A stretch of 64,000 nt of DNA, taken from assembly GCF_025151215.1 (NCBI RefSeq), contig NZ_CP102286.1:1488001-1552000 (forward strand). Reading direction: 5' to 3'. Each line of letters starts with the position of its first letter. Within the stretch, counting starts at the first letter, position 1. The translations under genes and the position numbers were made by a program. Under the pieces are notes generated by a model. That model was not told the DNA's origin, ran no database searches, and worked only from the letters and a program-made list of their open reading frames with translations. Origin of the DNA: Parabacteroides merdae ATCC 43184. Lineage in GTDB: Bacteria; Bacteroidota; Bacteroidia; Bacteroidales; Tannerellaceae. Below, one piece after another: positions 16,501-23,555 of this stretch.

Positions 16501-17553
16501 CAACGGGTTAGCCAGCAAGATGGCACGTTTGCATTCCAATGCTTTCTTGGCATCGGCGATAGCCTGTTCGTCACCGTTATAGATGCCTTTGAAACCTTTC
16601 TTTTCGAGCCGTACCAGTTCGTTCAGCATCGGTTCGTATTTGGCGGCGTCGTAGCCTTTCTGCTTTTTCATATCGGCGAAAGCCAATTTGACAGCCTCGA
16701 CGTTCAGCCATTCCAAATCGCTCTGAAGCGTGTACAGCTCCTGTACTTTCTCAACCAGTTCGAGATATTTGCGTATCTGTGTATTGAGATCTTTTTCGTT
16801 TGCGATCTGCTTTGCCACATTCGAATAGTAGGCTCCGTCCTTCAATCGGGCGATCGCATTATCCGCAGCCTGCTTTTCGACTGAGGCATCCGGGGTGATC
16901 AACCAGGTATCCAGGCCGTCCAGTACCGCACCCAGCATACCGATTTCTTCCGGATACTTGTTGTTCAATTCTTCCGCCACAAAGGTCGGAACCGTATTCA
17001 ATGCCTGGAAAAACACACTTCCGCCACTTGAAGTATCATCGATACCGACTTCGGCTTCGAAACGGACATACTGGCCACCCACCGGGTATACCAACGTGCC
17101 GTTCGCATGGCAGAACACACCGTGTTTGTATTCCTTTCCAGCAATAACGATCTCATGATCGTATGCATTCGTGTTCATCTTGGGTTTTGCCCAACCGGCA
17201 ACACCGTATTCATAAGGAACTTCGTCCAACCATACGGCTGTACCATCGGCTTTGATCAAACGGGCATTCGCCCATACAGCCTGGTCGTAATCCGTACCAT
17301 CGGGACCACCGGCCGTTACAAGCACCAGCTTATCCACGCCTTTCAAGTCTACCACGAAAGGTTCGGCTTTCGCCTTATGCTTCATCCAGGTAGAAACGAT
17401 CGGCATTCCGGATTTCTTCAGCTTTGCCTGTAATTCCGTTTTGGCTTTGACTGAAGCATCAATCCACGTTTCCGCCTTCTTCTGCTTGGGGCCGGCAGAC
17501 ACCATAACAGAAGAGGACAGAAAGAGTGATACTAATAAATAGTATTTGTTCAT
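13558..17553 (-). CDS. secreted NPCBM / propeller / diheme / SUMF1 fusion (HzsA-like)
   Basis: 1331 residues with an N-terminal signal peptide (ends near SAGPKQK). An NPCBM-like lectin domain covers about 45-190 (GGPDGTDYDQAVWANARL, YKHGVFCHANGTLVYP) and an alpha-helical stretch follows. A large TolB-like propeller of the hydrazine-synthase-alpha type covers about 380-800. Two c-heme sites follow, CIGCH at 824-828 and CIACH at 874-878. From about 1060 there is a formylglycine-generating-enzyme (SUMF1) type domain ending RGGSYIDRPKYAASHTRKA...GFRM. This combination of sugar-binding, propeller, heme and SUMF1 parts in one chain is unusual. Heme attachment needs the downstream CcsBA. It is probably a periplasmic or surface redox enzyme acting on a glycan or polyol; the chemistry is unknown. 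Confidence 0.8.
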   Translation of the reverse strand: MNKYYLLVSLFLSSSVMVSAGPKQKKAETWIDASVKAKTELQAKLKKSGMPIVSTWMKHKAKAEPFVVDLKGVDKLVLVTAGGPDGTDYDQAVWANARLIKADGTAVWLDEVPYEYGVAGWAKPKMNTNAYDHEIVIAGKEYKHGVFCHANGTLVYPVGGQYVRFEAEVGIDDTSSGGSVFFQALNTVPTFVAEELNNKYPEEIGMLGAVLDGLDTWLITPDASVEKQAADNAIARLKDGAYYSNVAKQIANEKDLNTQIRKYLELVEKVQELYTLQSDLEWLNVEAVKLAFADMKKQKGYDAAKYEPMLNELVRLEKKGFKGIYNGDEQAIADAKKALECKRAILLANPLLDADKIVAARFKVGSKAHQIMTPSLGTQANNWSNQESAGREGFDAEIVELSNLRGDIQMRQVYKPKNGSSIADLKLHWDGDRVMFTQTQDDKRWNIYEVNLDGTGFKPLVENDEPDLEFYDGTYLPDGRVIAISNIGYQGVPCVNGSDAVGNMVLYDPKDKSMRRLTFDQDANWNPVIMNNGRVMYTRWEYTDLTHYYSRIVMHMNPDGTENKALYGSGAMFPNSTFDVQPLPGHGSAFVGIISGHHGVARSGRMIIFDPTKGRKSTAGMVQEIPHRNRPIKEEIKDQLVNGVWPQFIKPTPLNDKYFLVAAKLDPHALWGLYLVDVYDNVTCLMQAEGEGYISPILVRKTKTPPSIPDRVKLNEKEATFFIQDIYEGEGLKGIPRGTVKSLRLHAYEYAYVKTRSDHNWHGIQSGWDIKRMLGTVPVEEDGSVIFKAPANTPISIQPLDKDGVAIQWMRSWVTGQPGEVVSCIGCHEDQNQIAIPKRVIASQKAPSALTLPEGGTRSFTFDLEVQPILDRACIACHNGEGKAFDLRGGKKDKLGYGTSYLNLHPYVHRQGGEGDMVVLQPYEYHPNTSELVRLLKKGHHNVKLTDKEWKTLYNWIDYNAPDKGYFNANVLTDLPYKGFDQIKRRKELTDKYANGAGVDWKKEIADYADYLKKQGPITPVMPEKAAPVKEKTLKVKGWPFGADRIKEMLAKEKETRKVVEIAPGVKVNFVRIPAGEFVMGSYRGEPDAYPTAKVKIDKAFWMAELETTNEQFNVVFPDHDSRFVDQQWKDHVVQGYPANKPEQPVIRVSYNDAMEFCRKLSEKTGLKITLPTEAQWEWACRAGSDQDFWYGDMHADFGKKDNLADKTTLLFAVYGVDPQPMAKTNPWYKYYTFLPKEESVDDGNLVQVGGKAYEANPFGLYSMHGNVAEWTRSDYVSYPYNEKTKETSEYKVARGGSYIDRPKYAASHTRKAYYPYQRVFNVGFRMIIED

Positions 17554-17582
17554 GTAATAAATTATAAGGTGTTTATTACTTA

Positions 17583-18344
17583 TTATAACGCAGCTTTCGT
17601 GTTGGTGAAGCGCAAGCCGTCATTATCGTGGTAGCATGCCCATTCATCAACAATAGCACCTTCAGGACCAGCCATCATAAAGTGGAATGTTTCCAGTTTT
17701 TTCAGGCGAAGAACATCACCTACATTCTGTACGACGAAATTTTTGCTCTTGATCGCACCGTGGGTAGCGGGGATAGCAGGAGCGTTCGGAGTCTCGTCGC
17801 CTACTTCAGAGAAGTTGTAAACCCATCCCTTTTCTACCATCCAGGATTCATGTTTAGCCGGGAATTTGGTCTTTACATGCGCATGTTCGGGGATCATCTG
17901 TCCCGGAAGCAGGTAGATCGCGTGAGCGAAGTAGCCGTATTCAGGATCGTTGACCCAGAAAATACCACCCATACCCACGTTTTCAAAATCACCCAGACCG
18001 AAATCAGTCACCCACATGTCCTTAGCCATCAGTTCGGTGAAAGGAACACCGTAGAAAGCGAACATGTCTTTCATTGCTTCCATAGCAACATCCTGTTGGA
18101 ACTTGCCGTCTTTGTAGAAATCGGCATTTGTGTACTTCTTTGAATACTTCATTTCTTTATTAATTTTACAGTTAGCATTGTTGTTACATTCATTCTTGCA
18201 GTCGTTTCCGCACTGTTCGGTGCATTGTCCTTCGCCTGCCGCTGCGCAACAGGTAGCCTCGCCAGTAGATGTTTTGCCGTTACATGCAGCCATCGAAAGC
18301 AGGAGGGCTCCCATAGCGGCCGATTTCATAAGATTCTTTTTCAT
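17583..18344 (-). CDS. Cys-rich cupin lipoprotein
   Basis: 253 residues. The signal ends at a lipobox (LLLSMAAC) and is followed by a Cys-dense segment (residues ~30-60; CC, CTEQC, CKNEC, C). Then comes a cupin-type domain with PEHAHVK near 150, AKHESWMVEKGW and a late His in LETFHFMMAGPEG. This gives the His-x-His ... Glu ... His pattern of metal-binding cupins, some of which are sugar isomerases or dioxygenases. The Cys stretch could bind metal or form disulfides in the periplasm. It stands 29 bp upstream of the big heme protein in the same direction. Family assignment below cupin level is not possible by eye. Confidence 0.7.
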   Translation of the reverse strand: MKKNLMKSAAMGALLLSMAACNGKTSTGEATCCAAAGEGQCTEQCGNDCKNECNNNANCKINKEMKYSKKYTNADFYKDGKFQQDVAMEAMKDMFAFYGVPFTELMAKDMWVTDFGLGDFENVGMGGIFWVNDPEYGYFAHAIYLLPGQMIPEHAHVKTKFPAKHESWMVEKGWVYNFSEVGDETPNAPAIPATHGAIKSKNFVVQNVGDVLRLKKLETFHFMMAGPEGAIVDEWACYHDNDGLRFTNTKAAL

Positions 18345-18400
18345 TTTTTCTCTTGTTTATTTAGTTAGTAATATTTGTTCTGTACCTATTTCCTACCGGA

Positions 18401-18475
18401 GAAACTTTGTTTCCATAGGGTGAAACGACTGTTTCCATACGAGGAAACTTTTGTTTGATGCCTATGAAACGTTTA
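18401..18475 (-). repeat. array B: four 21-22-bp dyad repeats at RidA-like 3' end
   Basis: GAAAC begins at 18401, 18422, 18444 and 18466 (spacings 21, 22, 22). The first three are followed by GTTT after 3-4 bases, giving short GAAAC...GTTTC dyads like KdgR/IclR-type operators. The last unit contains the stop codon of the RidA-like gene (18473-18475). The array lies directly upstream of the cupin gene. Confidence 0.65.
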
Positions 18476-19567
18476 CTCGATGGCGATCCCTTCTATTTCG
18501 ATCAATAACTCATCCCGGCAAACGTCCGCCCACATATAAGATATGGGGATATTCAAATTATATCCTTCCAGCAGTTCGCGTGCCTCTTCATAGAAGGATT
18601 TCTCTTTCAGATAGACACGCAGCATTTTCAGTTTCGCCTTACCAATCAGCTGGCCGATGTTTTCCATCGTGATATGGAGCTGGCGTCCGAGCCCTACTCC
18701 AACCAGGCTTTCCTCCCCGCGGATAGCTGCCGTACCGGAAATATAAACGATCCGCCGGTCATCGAAAGTCATGCTTTTGGCCCGTTCGAACTTCGGAGTG
18801 GCTTTCTTCTGCTGGGCAGCTTCGAGGACCTGGTCCGAATAGGCGTGGGCGGCTATCTGCAATTTATTGTCGATCGGGGTGGCATAGCATTCGGAACGGG
18901 CGAACACGGCCGCATCCAAATCGACCAGTATGCCTCCCAAGTTGGCCCCGATACCGGTAGCAGCCGGATAACCGTTGCTCCAGTCCGTCTTTCCATAGAA
19001 ATCGGCACGGGCGTTGTTGAACATCTGGTAATGCTGGTCCGGCCCGTCGAAGCGGGTGATCTGCTCGATGTAGTTCCACTGACGGATGATGCAGTTTACG
19101 GGGAAGCCTTCCCGGCGCATCACCTCTCCCATCATGTGGAATACTTCGGCGGACTGTTGCTGGATACCGAAGTTTATCACATCCCCATGGAGGCCACCGG
19201 CAAAGAGGAAACGGCCATCGGCATTTTCCAGTACGACATACGGGAAGCCGCCGTGACGGCGGAAGGTGATATGATCGTCTTCGTCCGCTTTGTAGCTATG
19301 GACTTCCAAGATAAGTCCGGCATTCAGAGGTGGCTGGGAAACATAACTCAATACCGGTTCATGATTCCCATAAAACTTACGGATTTTCTCACGCAGCATG
19401 ATGCGACGGGAAACGTATTGTTCGTTGTCGTTCGGCATGCCGAAGAATGCCAAACGGAGAATCTGTTCGTCTTGAGGCAACTGTGCCAGCAGGGCGTCTA
19501 CCATTTCACCGAAAGTAGCCAGTCCGGTCGTATAAATATTATAATGTATTTTATCGCAATAGTTCAT
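18473..19567 (-). CDS. RidA/chorismatase-like two-part protein
   Basis: 364 residues with no signal peptide. The C-terminal half has the RidA/YjgF-like stretch VYISGTAAIRGEESLVG...QLHITMENIGQLI. The N-terminal half (LFAGGLHGDVINFG, MGEVMRREGFPVNCIIRQWNYIEQI) resembles the partner half of chorismatase/FkbO-type double RidA folds. RidA proteins hydrolyse reactive imines or enamines, and chorismatases remove the enolpyruvyl side chain of chorismate. Here a cytoplasmic carbonyl or imine clean-up role is the safer guess. Its start overlaps the end of the cytochrome gene by 4 bp (ATGA), so the two are translationally coupled even though one product is secreted and the other is not. Confidence 0.7.
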   Translation of the reverse strand: MNYCDKIHYNIYTTGLATFGEMVDALLAQLPQDEQILRLAFFGMPNDNEQYVSRRIMLREKIRKFYGNHEPVLSYVSQPPLNAGLILEVHSYKADEDDHITFRRHGGFPYVVLENADGRFLFAGGLHGDVINFGIQQQSAEVFHMMGEVMRREGFPVNCIIRQWNYIEQITRFDGPDQHYQMFNNARADFYGKTDWSNGYPAATGIGANLGGILVDLDAAVFARSECYATPIDNKLQIAAHAYSDQVLEAAQQKKATPKFERAKSMTFDDRRIVYISGTAAIRGEESLVGVGLGRQLHITMENIGQLIGKAKLKMLRVYLKEKSFYEEARELLEGYNLNIPISYMWADVCRDELLIEIEGIAIE

Positions 19568-21339
19568 AAAGAGTTCACATATTCGGTTAATGCTTCGATA
19601 TCTTTCTCTGAAACTTTCTTCTCGATGCCGTGTTTATGGACACTGAACACTTCCTTCATGGTAACGGCACGTCCGTCGAACAAATAAGGAGCCGTACGCC
19701 ACACTTCACGCAAAGTCGGAGTATCCCAACCTTTTTCGAACTCTATATCCTCACCTATGCGGTGGTATTTCATATCCGTATAATAAACACCGCTATGGCA
19801 TTCCCCGCATTTCAGCTTTTCGAAAACCTTTTGCCCTTCCTTTGCCAAATCAGACAGCTCGCCATTCACCAAGTAAGGACTGGGCACGGGACGAAGTGAT
19901 TTCAAATAGGCATCCACACAAACAGCATCTTCTTCCGAAACTTCAAAAAACTGGATGAAGTTGAATCCTGCCCGCACAGCCCGTTCCGCATGTTCACGGA
20001 TACCGGAAATCATGTTGGGAGGAGTCACATGACTAAAGAGCATGCTCTTGCAGTTCTTGGAGTTGCCGACACCGTCGTTCATCAAGTCCCAGTTCATGCC
20101 ATCCGTTCGTCCGTCTCCCGGATGGCAGCCATTACAACTCTGCCAATTCTGGAAGCAGTGCGAAGCATCGTTGAAGTAGCGTTCACCCTTGTTTTCAGCC
20201 GTTTCTTCACGTCCGGGATTCAGTTCGACAGACGTCACTTCGTTCGTATTGATATCCATGATGTTCAGGATATCGGCAAAGTAAGTCGGGATAATCAGCT
20301 TGTCACCGTTCAGGATCATATTGCGAGGACCGTTCCCCTCCAGCGGGATACGTTCGCGGAGGCCATACAAGAAAGTCAGGTCGTAGTCCAACACCGCCTT
20401 ATTGGGATAGTTCAGGAATTTCTCCAACATCGCCTTATGGTCAATCACGCTGATCTCGTGCGTTCCCGAATGGGAGATGAAAACAGACTCGTCGTTGCAG
20501 GCAATGCTCCAGATACCGGCCGCACCCCGTTCGGGTTCATCCACGACGATGGCTCCCAGGAACTCCTGCTTGTCGACATCGATCACGCTAAAAGCACTCG
20601 TGTTCATCCATCCCTGCTGCAATTGAGATGTAGGGACGGTGAAACGCCCCAAGTTGTGCGATACATATATATATTTGCCGTCGGGAGTTATACAGATTCC
20701 CCGAAGGGCATTGCTTCCGTTTGCCAACTGGATGTCCTTCACCTTCGTGAAGCCATCCATTTCGATGACGGATACACAGGCGGCCACATAATCGAGATCA
20801 GCCCGCTGTGCAGGAAGGAAGTTCGTGACGAACATATATTTGCCGTCCTTGCTGAACACGGCGGACTTCGGTTCGCGCAATACCTTCACCGTACGCATCA
20901 CCTTCCGCGCAACCGGATCGATTTCGGAAATCGTGGTCTGGAACTGGTTACATACATATATATGCTTCTTGTCCGGACCGAACATCGGATGACATGCTCC
21001 CGAACCGGTCGGAATAGAAGCCTCCACCCTGCCCGATTCGAGCGAGAGGATCTGTAAATGGCCTGTCGTTCCGAATGTAGTCACATATGCCTTGTCGCCA
21101 TCCAAAAGGATACCCGTAGGCGCTTCGTCCATCGGGAAAGAACGCAACAATGTCTTGCCATCAGGCGAAAAAACATCCACCCGCTTTACTCCTTTATCTG
21201 TCATCAGCAACTCACCTTTGGCGTTCGCCACGACATCTGTCGGGAAGAACGGTGGGTTGCCTGCTGAAGCAAAGGAGATGCAACAGCAGGCAAAACAAGC
21301 CACCAGTGAGTTTTTAAACATGTATTTTCGTGTGTTCAT
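19564..21339 (-). CDS. secreted YncE-like propeller fused to MauG-type diheme domain
   Basis: 591 residues. After a signal peptide (SLVACFACCCISFASAGN) comes a seven-blade-type propeller with NHL/YncE blades (for example FGPDKKHIYVCNQ, ITPDGKYIYVSHN) to about residue 370. A C-terminal cytochrome region follows with CNGCH at 402-406 and CGECH at 511-515. The later TAPYLFDGRAVTMKEVFSVHKHG is the signature of diheme cytochrome c peroxidase/MauG proteins. It would be a periplasmic oxidase or electron-transfer partner. It follows the IclR gene by 6 bp and overlaps the RidA-like gene by 4 bp. Maturation would depend on CcsBA further downstream. Confidence 0.85.
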   Translation of the reverse strand: MNTRKYMFKNSLVACFACCCISFASAGNPPFFPTDVVANAKGELLMTDKGVKRVDVFSPDGKTLLRSFPMDEAPTGILLDGDKAYVTTFGTTGHLQILSLESGRVEASIPTGSGACHPMFGPDKKHIYVCNQFQTTISEIDPVARKVMRTVKVLREPKSAVFSKDGKYMFVTNFLPAQRADLDYVAACVSVIEMDGFTKVKDIQLANGSNALRGICITPDGKYIYVSHNLGRFTVPTSQLQQGWMNTSAFSVIDVDKQEFLGAIVVDEPERGAAGIWSIACNDESVFISHSGTHEISVIDHKAMLEKFLNYPNKAVLDYDLTFLYGLRERIPLEGNGPRNMILNGDKLIIPTYFADILNIMDINTNEVTSVELNPGREETAENKGERYFNDASHCFQNWQSCNGCHPGDGRTDGMNWDLMNDGVGNSKNCKSMLFSHVTPPNMISGIREHAERAVRAGFNFIQFFEVSEEDAVCVDAYLKSLRPVPSPYLVNGELSDLAKEGQKVFEKLKCGECHSGVYYTDMKYHRIGEDIEFEKGWDTPTLREVWRTAPYLFDGRAVTMKEVFSVHKHGIEKKVSEKDIEALTEYVNSL

Positions 21340-21345
21340 GGTATA

Positions 21346-22155
21346 TTATATTTTTTTTGCTTTACTATATCCCAACTCAAGAGAAATCGTCTGGGCCACT
21401 TTCCTTATACAGTCTGCCGAAACACGTACGACCTCTTTCGACAGCCGGTCCTTAGGGCCTGAAATCCAAATTGCCCCGCAAGGATAACCCGTATAATTAA
21501 AGATAGGCGCTCCGATGCAAATCACACCGTTCAGTTCTTCCTCATTATCCATGGCATAACCCAATTTCCGGACCTTTTCAAGTTCCTCCAGATAAGCGTC
21601 ACGTGTAGTAATAGTCCGGGCGTTGTAGCGTGTAAATTCCATATAAGACAAATATCGGTCCCGGACTGTATTCGGCAAATAAGCCATGATCGCCTTTCCC
21701 GGAGCCGAACAATGCAAATCGAAAGGTTTTCCCGGCGAGAGGATAAAACGGAACGTATGATGTCCCTGCGCCTGCTCGATAAAGATACCTTTCCGGTCCC
21801 CCAGCACGCCGAAGCATGCCGTCTCTTTCACTTGGTCGCGCAAATCGCGCAAACGAGGCAAAACAGTTTCCAGCAAATTGTGTTCATTCAACGATCTGAA
21901 TCCCAAAGTTAGTAATTTACGGGATAACTTGTACCTTTTTGTGTCTTCATTATAGATCAAATAATCCAGACGGACCAACGTATTTAAAATACGGTAGGCC
22001 GTAGTCTGTGAAATATCAAGGGCGGACTTGATATCCTGAAGCGTCTCACCCTGGGTGTGAAGCGACAAGTACTCAAGTACAGCGATCCCTTTTTCGAGAT
22101 TCGGAACCTTGTAGTTCTCTTCTGCTTTTTCCATATTTGGAATAACGCTTTCCAT
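21346..22155 (-). CDS. IclR-family transcriptional regulator
   Basis: 269 residues. The winged helix-turn-helix is at about 17-80 (GIAVLEYLSLHTQGETLQDIKSALDISQTTAYRILNTL). The effector domain follows with AQGHHTFRF, LHCSAPGKAIMAYLP and VICIGAPIFNYTG, all standard for IclR. The N-terminal MESVIPNMEKAEEN contains two nearly repeated starts, and the Met at residue 8 is an alternative start. It is first in the run of genes reaching to 6978, so it is the likely regulator of the heme and ketose functions, sensing a small acid or sugar. A TGAAA-N5-TTTCA dyad just before its ATG suggests autoregulation. Confidence 0.92.
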   Translation of the reverse strand: MESVIPNMEKAEENYKVPNLEKGIAVLEYLSLHTQGETLQDIKSALDISQTTAYRILNTLVRLDYLIYNEDTKRYKLSRKLLTLGFRSLNEHNLLETVLPRLRDLRDQVKETACFGVLGDRKGIFIEQAQGHHTFRFILSPGKPFDLHCSAPGKAIMAYLPNTVRDRYLSYMEFTRYNARTITTRDAYLEELEKVRKLGYAMDNEEELNGVICIGAPIFNYTGYPCGAIWISGPKDRLSKEVVRVSADCIRKVAQTISLELGYSKAKKI

Positions 22156-22158
22156 ATT

Positions 22159-22173
22159 TGAAATATTGTTTCA
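22159..22173 (-). promoter_or_regulatory. candidate IclR operator
   Basis: TGAAATATTGTTTCA, a 15-bp dyad ending 4 bp before the iclR-type ATG and just downstream of the -7 box at 22190-22183. Shape (TGAAA-N5-TTTCA) resembles operators of KdgR-like IclR proteins. Position between promoter and start favours autoregulation. Confidence 0.45.
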
Positions 22174-22182
22174 GATTTGAAT

Positions 22183-22190
22183 CAAATATA
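22183..22190 (-). promoter_or_regulatory. -7 box TATATTTG of the IclR-headed cluster
   Basis: Matches TAnnTTTG and lies 28 bp before the ATG. A CTTG about 18 bases upstream is a weak -33 candidate. Confidence 0.5.
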
Positions 22191-22305
22191 AAAGAGAGCG
22201 CATAAATGCAAGCAGGATGTTTGTAAAAATTAGTTAAGTATGTCGTAAAACACATTATAGTTGAAAGGTGAAAGTGAAAATGCAAATAGCAACGCGAAGC
22301 AACTT

Positions 22306-22482
22306 TCAACTCTTCTTGTAGCTGACGATGGCCAGTATGTTAAAGAACACTACGAACAGGTAGATGATCCCCCTATTGCCCACCGACATCAACCCATATA
22401 CAAGCCAGGCGATACAGGTACCTGTCGTGAGCAGGATAAAACCAATAATCCAATAATGTTCCAATATGTCTGACACACGCAT
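22306..22482 (-). CDS. small two-helix membrane protein
   Basis: 58 residues from the ATG at 22482 (MRVSDILEHYW). An upstream ATG at 22512 would lie inside the terminator hairpin and is not preferred. Two hydrophobic helices (WIIGFILLTTGTCIAWLVYG and IIYLFVVFFNILAIVSY) are joined by a short loop SVGNRG, with Lys at the end. Not recognised. It lies just after the terminator of the GH43 gene and before the IclR promoter, so it may be a single-gene unit. Small hydrophobic proteins of this size are common but poorly known. Confidence 0.5.
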   Translation of the reverse strand: MRVSDILEHYWIIGFILLTTGTCIAWLVYGLMSVGNRGIIYLFVVFFNILAIVSYKKS

Positions 22483-22496
22483 CAAAAGCAATATAA

Positions 22497-22530
22497 AAAA
22501 ACAGGAGCGCAACAGCTACACTCCTGTTTT
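22497..22530 (-). terminator. terminator after GH43 gene
   Basis: Arms AAACAGGAG and CTCCTGTTT with a 13-base loop and A/T runs on both sides, 27 bp beyond the GH43 stop. Works for minus-strand transcripts and possibly in both directions. Confidence 0.75.
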
Positions 22531-22556
22531 AATATCTTTTAGAGATAAACCAAATC

Positions 22557-23555
22557 TTACTTATCTATTGTACGGGAAGGAACACCTTCGAAAGTCATTT
22601 TAACAGGATTTATAAATCCGTTCTCATCGAAAGTCATCCGGTCGATACAAGTCACACGGTGGTCGCGAGTATTGTCGTTCAGCGGGCGGCGATGGTAGAC
22701 GATATAATAATCTTCAGTATTCGGAACATGCAATACGGAATGATGCCCGGCTCCTCGCGCGATTGTCGAATCCTGCTGGAGAATCGTGGCGATACGATTG
22801 AAAGGTCCGAAAGGCGAATCGGCAATCGCATAAGCGACACAATAATCGGGACCTGTCCAGCCCCCTTCGCTCCACATAAAATAGTACTTACCGTTCTTCT
22901 TGAACATGAACGGACCTTCCACATATTTATCCGGTGTCACTTCCTTGTAGACCGTCCCGTCTTCAAAAGGAACCAACCCGGTGAAATCGTCGTTCAGGCG
23001 AACGACATTACAATGTCCCCAACCGCCGTAATACATATAGTAGCGGCCATCATCGTCACGGAAAACGAACTGGTCGATCGGCTGTGCCCCGTTTACGATC
23101 TCGTTGATAAGCGGTTTGCCTAACAGGTCCTTATACGGACCTTCCGGGCGGTCGCTGACGGCAACCCCGATTCCTCCTACTTCACCTTCATGCACGTCGT
23201 TGGCCCCGAAGAAAAAATAATATTTGCCATCCTTATGGATGATAGACGGCGCCCACATGGCTTTCTTCGCCCATTTCACGGCGGAGGTATCGAGCACAGA
23301 CGAATGTTTCGTCCAGTTCACCAAATCCTTGGATGAAAAACAGTCGAAATAAGTCTGCTTCTCATACGCATCGCTCCAGGTCGGGAAAACCCAATAGGTA
23401 TCACCATAAATGATCCCTTCCGGATCGGCATACCAGCCCTCGAATATCGGATTACCACTGGTCACGACATCAGCAACAGCCTTCTGTTGCTGTTTCGGCT
23501 GTCCGCACGAAACTAATGCGGCAGCACACAATAGCACATATAAACTTTTTTTCAT
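22557..23555 (-). CDS. glycoside hydrolase family 43 lipoprotein
   Basis: 332 residues. A lipoprotein signal (LLCAAALVSC) precedes a five-blade GH43 propeller. Catalytic residues can be placed: base Asp in GWYADPEG, pKa-modulating Asp in QPIDQFVFRDDDG and acid Glu in KYVEGPFMFK. The family hydrolyses arabinose-, xylose- or galactose-containing side chains with inversion, and the subfamily cannot be told by eye. Its ATG touches the stop codon of the L-serine ammonia-lyase gene, so it is expressed from that promoter. A secreted glycosidase coupled to a cytoplasmic amino-acid enzyme is odd. No SusC/SusD genes are near. Confidence 0.88.
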   Translation of the reverse strand: MKKSLYVLLCAAALVSCGQPKQQQKAVADVVTSGNPIFEGWYADPEGIIYGDTYWVFPTWSDAYEKQTYFDCFSSKDLVNWTKHSSVLDTSAVKWAKKAMWAPSIIHKDGKYYFFFGANDVHEGEVGGIGVAVSDRPEGPYKDLLGKPLINEIVNGAQPIDQFVFRDDDGRYYMYYGGWGHCNVVRLNDDFTGLVPFEDGTVYKEVTPDKYVEGPFMFKKNGKYYFMWSEGGWTGPDYCVAYAIADSPFGPFNRIATILQQDSTIARGAGHHSVLHVPNTEDYYIVYHRRPLNDNTRDHRVTCIDRMTFDENGFINPVKMTFEGVPSRTIDK

